A stretch of DNA of 64,000 bases from Deinococcus sp. YIM 134068 (GTDB lineage Bacteria; Deinococcota; Deinococci; Deinococcales; Deinococcaceae): the NCBI RefSeq assembly GCF_036543075.1, contig NZ_JAZHPF010000014.1, positions 1 to 64,000 on the forward strand, in the 5' to 3' direction. The notes beneath the pieces were generated by a model that ran no database searches, was not told the DNA's origin, and saw only the letters and a list, made by a program, of their open reading frames with translations. Shown piece by piece: positions 53,792-64,000 of this stretch. The translations under genes and the position numbers were made by a program. Positions within the stretch are counted from its first letter, which is position 1. Each line of letters opens with the position of its first letter.

Positions 53792-53985
53792 CCCCGCCCC
53801 GCGCCGTATCCCCCACCCCCCCGGCTGCCCCGCTCCTCACGTCCACCTCAGTAAGAGGCTTGTTAGGAGCGCCCACATAACCTTTTCTCAGCAAGGACGG
53901 GAGACACCCGGACCTGCAACGCCATCCCAGACCCGACGGAACATCTCCCGATTCCTTATCCCGACGGTCCACCAGGAGAGAAGAC
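53792..53985. other. Leader and promoter region of the pilin gene
   Basis: No ORF. The region rises in AT content near 53850-53890 (TTGTTAGG, CATAACCTTTTC), probably the pilin promoter. The last bases carry the AGGAGAGAAG ribosome site of the pilin gene. I looked for a c-di-GMP riboswitch core and did not find one. Confidence 0.4.
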
Positions 53986-54387
53986 ATGAAGAACCAGAAC
54001 CGCACCCAGGGCTTCACCCTCATCGAGCTGCTCATCGTGATCGCTATCATCGGTATCCTCGCGGCGGTCCTCATCCCCAACCTGCTCAGCGCCCGTGGTA
54101 AGGCCAACGAGAGCGCCGCGCAGAGCTTCGTCCGCAACACCGTGACCGCCGTCGAAACCAACCGCGACAGCGTGACTGGCAAGCTGATGAAGGCTGACAA
54201 GACGGCGATGGCTGCCAACGCCACGGAGGACTGCACGGTGGCTCAGGGTAAGACGGCGACCGAGCTTCCCGCTGGCGTCACGTCCTGCGTCGTTACGGCT
54301 GGCACCGCCGACAACTACACCATCGCTCTCGTGATGAACAGCGGCGTCAAGTTCGACTACGACGGCAGCAAGATCAGCAAGTCGTAA
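53986..54387 (+). CDS. Type IV pilin-like major pilin
   Basis: 133 residues with a 9-residue prepilin leader cut before Phe in G/FTLIELLIVIAIIGILAAV, the hydrophobic assembly helix with Glu5, and a small globular head with two cysteines (about 75 and 98) that can form the D-region disulphide. The short length is like Thermus/Deinococcus PilA. A strong ribosome site precedes it and a strong terminator follows, as for a highly expressed major pilin. A second pilin-like gene follows. Confidence 0.92.
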   Translation: MKNQNRTQGFTLIELLIVIAIIGILAAVLIPNLLSARGKANESAAQSFVRNTVTAVETNRDSVTGKLMKADKTAMAANATEDCTVAQGKTATELPAGVTSCVVTAGTADNYTIALVMNSGVKFDYDGSKISKS

Positions 54388-54407
54388 ACCAACATAGCAG
54401 CGCTTGA

Positions 54408-54430
54408 AGAGGGGTTAGCCCCTCTTTTTT
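54408..54430 (+). terminator. Intrinsic terminator between the two pilin genes
   Basis: AGAGGGG (54408-54414) and CCCCTCT (54419-54425) form a perfect stem with loop TTAG, followed by six T. Partial read-through would give the downstream pilin a lower dose. Confidence 0.9.
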
Positions 54431-54446
54431 CATATATGGAGTAAAC

Positions 54447-54815
54447 ATGCGAAAGACGGCTCGTCAGTCGGGCTTCACCCTGATAGAGCTTCTGATCGTC
54501 CTGGGAGTTATCGTGCTTCTCGCCTCGTTCGTCTTCCCTAACGTTCTGGCCTCACGCGCCAAAGCCAACGACCTCGCCGCCCGCGCCTACGGCAAGCAGC
54601 TTTTCGGGCACGTGACGGCGTGGGTAGCCGAGCAGCCGGGAGACAGCACGAGTCACCTGCTGCCGGATTGCACTGCTCCCCAGTACCTCGCGCAAGGAGC
54701 GCCCAGCTCCCCGCCGCTCGGGGTGACAAAATGTCAGGTTCAACAACTGGGAAGCGCCCGCTACCTCGTCAGAGTGACCACCGTGAACGGTAAAGTCTTC
54801 GACTTCAATCAATAG
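54447..54815 (+). CDS. Second type IV pilin-like protein
   Basis: 122 residues with a 9-residue leader (MRKTARQSG) and the class III helix FTLIELLIVLGVIVLLASFVFPN, then a head with two cysteines (LLPDCTAP and VTKCQVQ). The head differs fully from the first pilin, so it is probably a minor pilin or pseudopilin. It begins 17 bases after the terminator and may be read by leak-through; its own GGAGTAAAC ribosome site is visible. Confidence 0.9.
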   Translation: MRKTARQSGFTLIELLIVLGVIVLLASFVFPNVLASRAKANDLAARAYGKQLFGHVTAWVAEQPGDSTSHLLPDCTAPQYLAQGAPSSPPLGVTKCQVQQLGSARYLVRVTTVNGKVFDFNQ

Positions 54816-54829
54816 AGGTTACAGGGCAG

Positions 54830-54870
54830 AAGGGGCGCTCTCCAAACGGGGCGCTCCTTCGCACTTTATT
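54830..54870 (+). terminator. Intrinsic terminator after the second pilin gene
   Basis: AAGGGGCGC (54830-54838) pairs with GCGCTCCTT (54851-54859), one G-T, followed by a T/A-rich tail. It overlaps the end of the convergent CopG-like gene. Confidence 0.65.
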
Positions 54871-55031
54871 TAAACCACCCCCAACCGCTTCTCTTCCTCG
54901 TATACCCGCTCCAGCCCGAACTCCTTGAGGAGCGTCTGGTAGGAGGTGCCCTTCAACTCCGCCAGATGCCGCAGCCGCCGCTCCAGGTCGGTGCTCAGGC
55001 GGATGCTGGTGGGGTTAGACTTGCGGGGCAT
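54870..55031 (-). CDS. CopG/Arc-type ribbon-helix-helix protein
   Basis: 53 residues with the ribbon-helix-helix pattern: a short beta strand (PTSIRLS), helix 1 (TDLERRLRHLAELKG) and helix 2 (SYQTLLKEFGLERVYEEEKR). Such proteins are DNA-binding antitoxins or small repressors. Its ATG is 5 bases after the stop of the decayed VapC frame, so it was once translated by re-initiation after the toxin; the premature stops should weaken that coupling. No toxin partner follows it, so its role may be autonomous. Confidence 0.75.
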   Translation of the reverse strand: MPRKSNPTSIRLSTDLERRLRHLAELKGTSYQTLLKEFGLERVYEEEKRLGVV

Positions 55032-55036
55032 CAAGC

Positions 55037-55465
55037 TCAAGGTGAGATCACCCTCAACCCAGGGAAAGCCAGTTGCTAATGCTGTGGGTCCAGCGTGACC
55101 AGGCAGGTACATGTCTGCTGTGCATGAGCACCGACGATGAAGTCAGCCAGCAGTCGTCGAGGGAGACCACCGCCGCTTGCCTTGCGGCGCAGGGCATACT
55201 GGCCGTATCCCCGCCCCGTCTCCTCTCAGACCGTGAGCGGCAACTGTTGATCGAGCGTCACCTCGGTGCTGAGCAGAAATTGCCAGAGATGCGCGACGGA
55301 GGCTCCCGGCCCGGCCAGCAGTTCGGCATACACCACTGGACAGATCACCAAAGAATGCGTTTGGCGGAGCGTACCCAGCAGACCAGCCACGCGGAGCGCA
55401 GACGGCTCACGGCGGAGCAGGGTATTCAGGATGTTGGAGTCGAGCGCCGCCCGGTCGGTCGTCAA
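55037..55465 (-). pseudogene. PIN-domain (VapC-like) toxin broken by two in-frame stops
   Basis: One continuous reading frame of 143 codons matches a whole PIN toxin like the intact one at 9980-10405, but it contains TGA at 55226-55228, where the intact copy has Trp (PPTVW versus LPLTV-stop), and TAG at 55076-55078, after LVTLDPQH, where a Tyr is expected. The final natural stop is TGA at 55037-55039. All PIN acidic residues survive (LDSNIL, YAELLAG, ADFIVGAHA), so loss is recent. A 79-residue truncated product could still be made from the TTG that overlaps the antitoxin stop, but it would lack half of the active site. Confidence 0.85.
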
Positions 55466-55713
55466 GTGGCGTCCTCTTCCTCACCGCGCAATTCACGGGT
55501 AAAGCTTACGGCGTCCTGCCCTTCCGGCAAGGGGGGAAGGGTGCCGACCCAGGCGGTGAACGGATTGTCCCCCGCGCTGACAAGGCCACGTCCCGCCGCC
55601 AACACCGCCTCCGGCAGTTCGACGGCCTCACCCTCGTGCAACCCCAGTTGGGCCGTCACCTCGGCGGGAAAGACGAGTTGTCCGTCCTTGACTGTGCCCC
55701 GGATGTTCGTCAT
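55462..55713 (-). CDS. AbrB/MazE-type antitoxin of the decayed module
   Basis: 83 residues, intact: an AbrB-type N-terminal domain (RGTVKDGQLVFPAEVTAQLGLHEGE) and a toxin-binding tail (NPFTAWVGTLPPLPEGQ...TRELRGEEED) similar to that of the antitoxin at 9652. The start has GGAGG 4 bases before the ATG. It overlaps the toxin start by 4 bases (TTGA). With the toxin lost it may persist because it still represses its promoter or neutralises a related toxin. Confidence 0.85.
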   Translation of the reverse strand: MTNIRGTVKDGQLVFPAEVTAQLGLHEGEAVELPEAVLAAGRGLVSAGDNPFTAWVGTLPPLPEGQDAVSFTRELRGEEEDAT

Positions 55714-55773
55714 GGCCTCCTTATTGTAGAGGGGAACGAATGGTGTCCGAACGACCACCCGCATACCCCGCGC

Positions 55774-55779
55774 TACCCT
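55774..55779 (+). promoter_or_regulatory. Leaderless-type -10 box (TACCCT)
   Basis: Ends 7 bases before the ATG at 55787. Confidence 0.5.
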
Positions 55780-55786
55780 CTTCCCC

Positions 55787-56335
55787 ATGACCACCTTCGC
55801 CCTCAAGGAATGGGATACCCAGTGTCAGGCCGTCACCACCGGGAAGACCGCCCTCCTCGTCCGCAAGGGCGGCATCATGGAGACGCACGAGGGCTTCGAG
55901 GTCGAGCACCGCGCCTTTCTCCTCTACCCCACCTTCCTGCACCAGAACCCGGCGGAGCTGCGCCCGGAGTTCACACCCCTCCTGCGCGACGATCCCGATC
56001 CCGGCCAGATCATCCTTCCCGCGCTGGCTGAAGTGGTGGCAGTCCACAAGGTCGAGTCGTTGGAGCAGGCGCTCGCGCTGGAGCCGTACCAGGCGTTGAC
56101 GGCGGGAGCCATCGAGCGCCGATTCCACTACCGGGGCCGCCCGTGGGTCCACGCCCTGCTGCTGCGGGTGCGCCCACTCACCACTTCCCTGCGGCTGCCC
56201 GAGACGCCCCAGATGCTCGGCTGCGTGAGCTGGGTGCCGCTGGGTGAGCTGGACGTGCAGGCCGGGCCACCCGTGCTCGGAGACGAGGAACTGGGGCGGC
56301 TGCGAACGGAAGTTGAGGGGGCGCTCGGCGTGTAG
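55787..56335 (+). CDS. DUF1802 family protein
   Basis: 182 residues matching DUF1802: ALKEWDTQCQAVTTGKTALLVRKGGI near the start, EVEHRAFLLYPTFLHQ, and YRGRPWVHALLLRV. The family is found in cyanobacteria, Deinococcus and others and has no assigned activity, though it is sometimes seen near restriction or replication genes. Leaderless start. Transcribed away from the antitoxin gene and convergent with a lipoprotein gene. Confidence 0.85.
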   Translation: MTTFALKEWDTQCQAVTTGKTALLVRKGGIMETHEGFEVEHRAFLLYPTFLHQNPAELRPEFTPLLRDDPDPGQIILPALAEVVAVHKVESLEQALALEPYQALTAGAIERRFHYRGRPWVHALLLRVRPLTTSLRLPETPQMLGCVSWVPLGELDVQAGPPVLGDEELGRLRTEVEGALGV

Positions 56336-56387
56336 CTGCTCCTGCGAGCTTGGCTGGTCGCTGGAAGCTGGCGGCCCATCACATGGA

Positions 56388-56414
56388 GGAGGGAGAGGCC
56401 CGCAAGCCTCCCCC
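56388..56414. terminator. Hairpin between convergent genes
   Basis: AGGGAGAGGC and GCCTCCCCCT pair over 10 positions with one mismatch around CCGCAA. It lies between the DUF1802 gene and the convergent lipoprotein gene; no U tract, so a weak bidirectional terminator at best. Confidence 0.45.
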
Positions 56415-56434
56415 TGTCGGTGCCGCGCCGGAAC

Positions 56435-56902
56435 CTACTGGGCGGCGATGGCGTCGAGGTCGTAGTTGTTGAGCAGGGTGGTCTGGACGCTGCCGCCGCT
56501 GTAGAGGTTCCAGCCGCGCTTGGTGCCGTTGAAGAACTGGTTGTCGCGCTGGGCGAGGACGAGGAGCTTGCCGTTGTCGCGGCTGAGCACCGTGTCGCCC
56601 GTGTTGAAGCGGTTGTCGCTGTTGGCGTCGCGGAAGACGATCACGCGGTAGGTGCCGTAGGGTACGTTGGTGGGCAGGTCGAGCGCGAAGCCGCCCGTCA
56701 GGAACTTGTCGATGACCTGCGATTGGGTGCCGTCGGCGGTGTACTGGCCGTTGTTGAAGCCGACGAGCGCGAGGCCGAGGTTCTGGTTGGCGGAAAAGCC
56801 GCGCAGTTGGCCCGTCACGTCCTTCTTGACGGGGTTGCCCGCGAGGGTGCAGGAACTGAGGGCGACGGTGCCGAGGGCCGCGAGAGCGAGAAGCTGTTTC
56901 AT
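56435..56902 (-). CDS. Lipoprotein, unknown function
   Basis: 155 residues with a lipoprotein signal (lipobox LSSC, Cys18). The mature part has beta-rich blocks and a calcium-loop-like segment VFRDANSDNRFNTGD, similar to prealbumin-like or dockerin-type surface domains. A strong AGGAGGT ribosome site precedes the ATG. Probably a cell-surface protein; no partner is evident. Confidence 0.78.
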   Translation of the reverse strand: MKQLLALAALGTVALSSCTLAGNPVKKDVTGQLRGFSANQNLGLALVGFNNGQYTADGTQSQVIDKFLTGGFALDLPTNVPYGTYRVIVFRDANSDNRFNTGDTVLSRDNGKLLVLAQRDNQFFNGTKRGWNLYSGGSVQTTLLNNYDLDAIAAQ

Positions 56903-57051
56903 GGGAAGACCTCCTGTGGTGATGGCCCTACCGTAGCCCCTGGATTGGGGGATGAGCTACAGGGCAAGCCTTCCCGCTGGACTCACGGGCCATTCATAGA
57001 AGGCCGAATTCTCCCTTGACACCTGACGCGGCGTTGAGGAGACGGGGGCGG

Positions 57052-57057
57052 TAGACT
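57052..57057 (+). promoter_or_regulatory. Leaderless-type -10 box (TAGACT)
   Basis: Ends 7 bases before the methyltransferase ATG at 57065. A TTGACA at 57016 is too far upstream (30 bases) to be its -35. Confidence 0.55.
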
Positions 57058-57064
57058 CCCCCCC

Positions 57065-57825
57065 ATGCAGAGTCAGCCTCCCTTCACCGCGCTCGCCGCC
57101 GTGTACGACGCAATTATGGCGGACGTGGAATACGACCACTGGGCCGACTTCGTGCTGACCTACGCGCGGGACGGGGGGCTGGAGGCGCGCTCGGCCCTGG
57201 ACCTCGCGTGTGGGACCGGGGGACTGACGCGGGAACTCCTGGCGGCGGGCCTGCGGGTACATGGGCTGGACGGCAGCGCCGAGATGCTGCGGGTGGCCCG
57301 AGGGCGGCTGGGGCCGGGGGTGGCCCTCTCCGTCGGCGACCTCCGCACCTTCGACCTGGGGGAGACGTTCGACCTCGTGACCTGCGTGTTCGATAGCCTG
57401 AACAACCTCCTCACGCCCGCCGACCTGGGGGCGGCCCTGGCGCGGGCGCGGGCACACCTCCACCCAGGCGGCCTGCTCGCCTGCGACCTGAACACGCGAA
57501 TCGGGGTGCGCGACCTGTGGGAGGGTGACGCCGTGGAGGGGCTGGCGCGGACGCCGGACGGGCGTGAGGTCCACTACCACTGGTCGCACCACCACGACGC
57601 GGAGGCCGACCTCGGTGTGGTCCAGGCCCTGTGCCGGGTGCAGGACGACCGGGGCGGCTGGGAGGAGTTCGTGGAGGTCCACCGCGAACGTGGGTACGAC
57701 CCGGCGGACCTCGAACCGCTGCTGCGAGACGCAGGATTCGACCGCTGGGAGATTGTGGAATACCCGGACTACGCGCCGCCCTCGCCGGACACGCCGCGCG
57801 TGTGGGTCTTCGCGTGGGTGGGCGC

Positions 57826-57829
<4 letters not shown>
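57065..57829 (+). CDS. Class I SAM-dependent methyltransferase
   Basis: 254 residues with the Rossmann methyltransferase motifs: [15 protein letters not shown] (SAM loop), [12 protein letters not shown] (acidic ribose-binding residue) and [14 protein letters not shown]. The C-terminal sheet ([21 protein letters not shown]) is like methyltransferases of the Methyltransf_25/cyclopropane type that act on small molecules. Substrate unknown. Leaderless, and its stop overlaps the gpsA start by 4 bases. Confidence 0.88.
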
Positions 57830-58797
<968 letters not shown>

Positions 58798-58863
58798 AAG
58801 AGTCTAGAGGGCTGGGCAAGCGCGGTCCTCTTCCCCTCTCCCGCTGATATACCAAAAGCAATT

Positions 58864-59094
58864 ATGGAAACATTCGAGACCAAAGCTCTGCACTTCGCCT
58901 TCTACCTCACCGAGCGCAACACTTACGAGGGCACGATGGGGCAGGGCTACGTGGAGGCCCGCGCCGCCGACATCCGCCGCACCTACAACATCCTGTGCGG
59001 TCTGGACCCCGAGCATAAGCCCGCCGCCGCGCCCGCCCGCAAGCCGCCCACCCGGCGCAAGGTGGCGGACTCCACCGACTCAGCCAAGTTGTAG
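58864..59094 (+). CDS. Small hypothetical protein
   Basis: 76 residues: a compact N-terminal part (ALHFAFYLTERNTYEGTMGQGYVEARAADI, shown here only in outline) and a basic, Ala/Pro/Lys-rich tail (PAAAPARKPPTRRK) that could touch nucleic acid. No family recognised. No ribosome site; an AT-rich TGATATACC lies 10-18 bases upstream. It precedes the HD gene by 6 bases and is probably cotranscribed with it. Confidence 0.6.
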   Translation: METFETKALHFAFYLTERNTYEGTMGQGYVEARAADIRRTYNILCGLDPEHKPAAAPARKPPTRRKVADSTDSAKL

Positions 59095-59100
59095 TCGTCG

Positions 59101-59673
59101 GTGAATGACGTGGAGCCGGGCGACCTTCTGACCGCCGCCGAGGCGTTCGCGCGGCCCTTCTATGCCGAGGCCCACCGCGCCTACCACAGCGCGGAGCATG
59201 TGCGGGCGGTGCTGGAGGCGCTGGACTCACGCGGGTTGCTGACCCCAACCCTCGCCCTCGCCGTCTGGGGTCACGACTTCATCTACAACCCACGGGCAAG
59301 CGACAACGAGGAGCGGAGTGCGGAGGTGTTCGGGAAGTGGTTGCGTGAGCAGGGCGCATCCTCAGAACTTATGGCCGAGGTCCGCCCCCTCATCCTCGCC
59401 ACGAAGCACGCGGCTCCTCCGACGACCCGCGCCGAAGCCCTCCTCGTGGACGCTGACTTGAGCATTCTGGGTGCGGACGAGCGGACGTTCGCCGCCTACG
59501 ACGCGACCATCCGTCGGGAATATGCCCACGTGCCGGGTCCGCTCTACAGCATAGGGCGGCGGAAGGTGCTGCGCGGCTTCCTCGAACGGGAGCGCATCTT
59601 CACCACGCCGGAGTTCACGGAGTTGGAGGGGCGGGCGCAGGTCAATCTCACGGCAGCCCTCAAGAGGTTGTAA
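59101..59673 (+). CDS. HD-domain protein (predicted metal-dependent phosphohydrolase)
   Basis: 190 residues with the HD superfamily metal ligands in order: H in AYHSAEHV, HD in WGHDFIYNP, H in TKHAAPPTT and D in LLVDADLSILG. The layout is that of the N-methyl-D-aspartate-receptor-subunit-like HD proteins often annotated as predicted metal-dependent HD hydrolases. Substrate unknown. GTG start 6 bases after the small upstream gene, no ribosome site, so probably re-initiation. Confidence 0.83.
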   Translation: MNDVEPGDLLTAAEAFARPFYAEAHRAYHSAEHVRAVLEALDSRGLLTPTLALAVWGHDFIYNPRASDNEERSAEVFGKWLREQGASSELMAEVRPLILATKHAAPPTTRAEALLVDADLSILGADERTFAAYDATIRREYAHVPGPLYSIGRRKVLRGFLERERIFTTPEFTELEGRAQVNLTAALKRL

Positions 59674-59675
59674 CG

Positions 59676-59701
59676 AAAAAACCGCCCCACGTGGAGGCGG
59701 T
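59676..59701 (-). terminator. Intrinsic terminator of the V-ATPase operon
   Basis: On the minus strand ACCGCC (59701-59696) pairs with GGCGGT (59686-59681), followed by six T. It lies 19 bases after the atpD stop. Confidence 0.9.
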
Positions 59702-59719
59702 CTTCGTCCTTCTCGGCGT

Positions 59720-60402
<683 letters not shown>

Positions 60403-60415
60403 CGTCGGTGAAGCG

Positions 60416-60502
60416 ATCAGCGGTCAGCCCTCAGCTTTCAGCAAGAAGAGACTGATGCTTCAGCTTATCTTGCTGACTGCTGAAAGCTAATTGCTGAAGG
60501 CT
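60416..60502. repeat. Palindromic TCAGC-word spacer between atpB and atpD
   Basis: GCGGTCAGCCCTCAGC and TTTCAGCAAGAAG on the left are answered by CTTATCTTGCTGAC and TGCTGAAAGC on the right, a long imperfect hairpin within the V-ATPase message. It has no U tract and may tune the ratio of D to the upstream subunits. Confidence 0.6.
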
Positions 60503-63669
<3,167 letters not shown>

Positions 63670-63686
63670 CATTTCTCCTTCGGAGA

Positions 63687-63776
63687 GGTCGAGAGGTCGA
63701 GGGGTCAGTAGTCTAGAGGGTGCTCAGGACGGCGTTTGTGCCTTTTCTCGACCCCTGGACTCCTCGACCCCTCGAC
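63687..63776. repeat. Palindromic TCGAGG-word spacer between atpF and atpA
   Basis: GAGGTCGAGAGGTCGAGGGGTC words on the left (written here as words, 63686-63707) are answered by CTCGACCCC and GACCCCTCGACCT on the right, giving a hairpin between subunits F and A; same word family as the livK-livH hairpin at 46777. Confidence 0.6.
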
Positions 63777-64000
63777 CTAGAGCTTGATATCGAACCCGAT
63801 AGTCTCCCGCACCAGCTTGCCCATGTACGCCTTGGCGTCCACCGTGTCGGTGGCGAAGGCGTCCCTGAGGCTGGGGATGGGCAGCAGGATGGGGAGGTCG
63901 CGGCCCCGCATCACGCGGGCGGTGGCCGCCCCCGGGTCGGGAATGAGGCCCGTGTCCACGGCGACGAGGCCGTACCGCCCCTCCGTGATAACCCGTTCGA
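63777..64000 (-). CDS. atpF: V-type ATP synthase subunit F, 5' part outside the window
   Basis: The C-terminal 74 residues of the small stalk subunit F, ending with GRDLPILLPIPSLRDAF, AYMGKLVRETIGFDIKL. The reading frame is open to the window edge (first whole codon at 63998) through ERVITEGRYGLVAVD, so the start lies beyond 64000. Gene order F-A-B-D is that of Thermus and Deinococcus V-ATPase operons, which implies the I, K, E and C subunits lie to the right. Confidence 0.9.
   Translation of the reverse strand, partial: ERVITEGRYGLVAVDTGLIPDPGAATARVMRGRDLPILLPIPSLRDAFATDTVDAKAYMGKLVRETIGFDIKL

Noticed and set aside
53635..53985. c-di-GMP riboswitch before the pilin gene
   Set aside because: No GEMM core motif and no fitting tetraloop/receptor arrangement was found.
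57016..57021. TTGACA as -35 of the methyltransferase gene
   Set aside because: It lies 30 bases before the TAGACT -10 box, too far for a sigma-70 promoter.

Overview
The window is high-GC chromosomal DNA that looks like Deinococcus. The evidence is a V-type ATPase operon at the right edge in the order F-A-B-D, and a large set of genes whose start codon lies only 5-7 bases after a TANNNT -10 box (leaderless transcription, typical of this genus). Housekeeping genes such as uvrB, dnaB, aceE/aceF and gpsA read like Deinococcus proteins. The genus call is inference from gene content; no rRNA or tRNA gene was seen.

Layout. 1-650: the start of a structured minus-strand RNA that leaves the window, with a textbook promoter. 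651-10405: a small AT-rich membrane protein, ilvA with a probable attenuator, cell-envelope proteins (beta-propeller, M23 peptidase, Q-rich secreted protein), der, a DUF4291 protein, a sugar dehydrogenase and an intact VapBC-type toxin-antitoxin pair. 10430-20356: sugar-phosphate metabolism (pgm, glpX), wrbA, a secreted protein, a phosphoesterase, dcd interrupted by an HNH intein, and DoxX/thioesterase genes. 20449-28766: thiolase, an ankyrin-repeat fusion, aceE-aceF and a divergent LysR regulator. 29192-43813: uvrB, a Tat-exported hydrolase, a Uma2 protein, a stand-alone dsRNA-binding protein, a HAD phosphatase, yraN, an iron alcohol dehydrogenase, a class A PBP, DUF72, a response regulator, hisF-hisIE and a folate enzyme. 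43893-48690: a complete branched-chain amino-acid-type ABC transporter (livG-F-K-H-M). 48748-53634: nrdR, a catalytically odd SDR, a zinc ribbon, a NUDIX hydrolase and dnaB interrupted by a LAGLIDADG intein. 53986-56902: two type IV pilin-like genes, and a second toxin-antitoxin locus whose toxin is broken by two in-frame stops. 57065-64000: a methyltransferase, gpsA, an HD protein and the V-ATPase genes.

The genes do not form one large system. The clear functional units are the attenuated ilvA gene, the two TA loci (one alive, one dying), the pyruvate dehydrogenase operon, the liv transporter, the two-gene his block and the V-ATPase operon.

The most unusual signals lie outside ordinary gene content. 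Two unrelated inteins sit in replication/nucleotide genes, and the exon sequence flanking each has foreign codon use, as expected from recent homing with co-conversion. A probable leaderless Ile-containing leader peptide and terminator precede ilvA. Two inverted copies of a small terminal-inverted-repeat element bracket glpX. Many spacers are built of repeated short words folded into long imperfect palindromes. A strongly structured RNA runs off the left edge.
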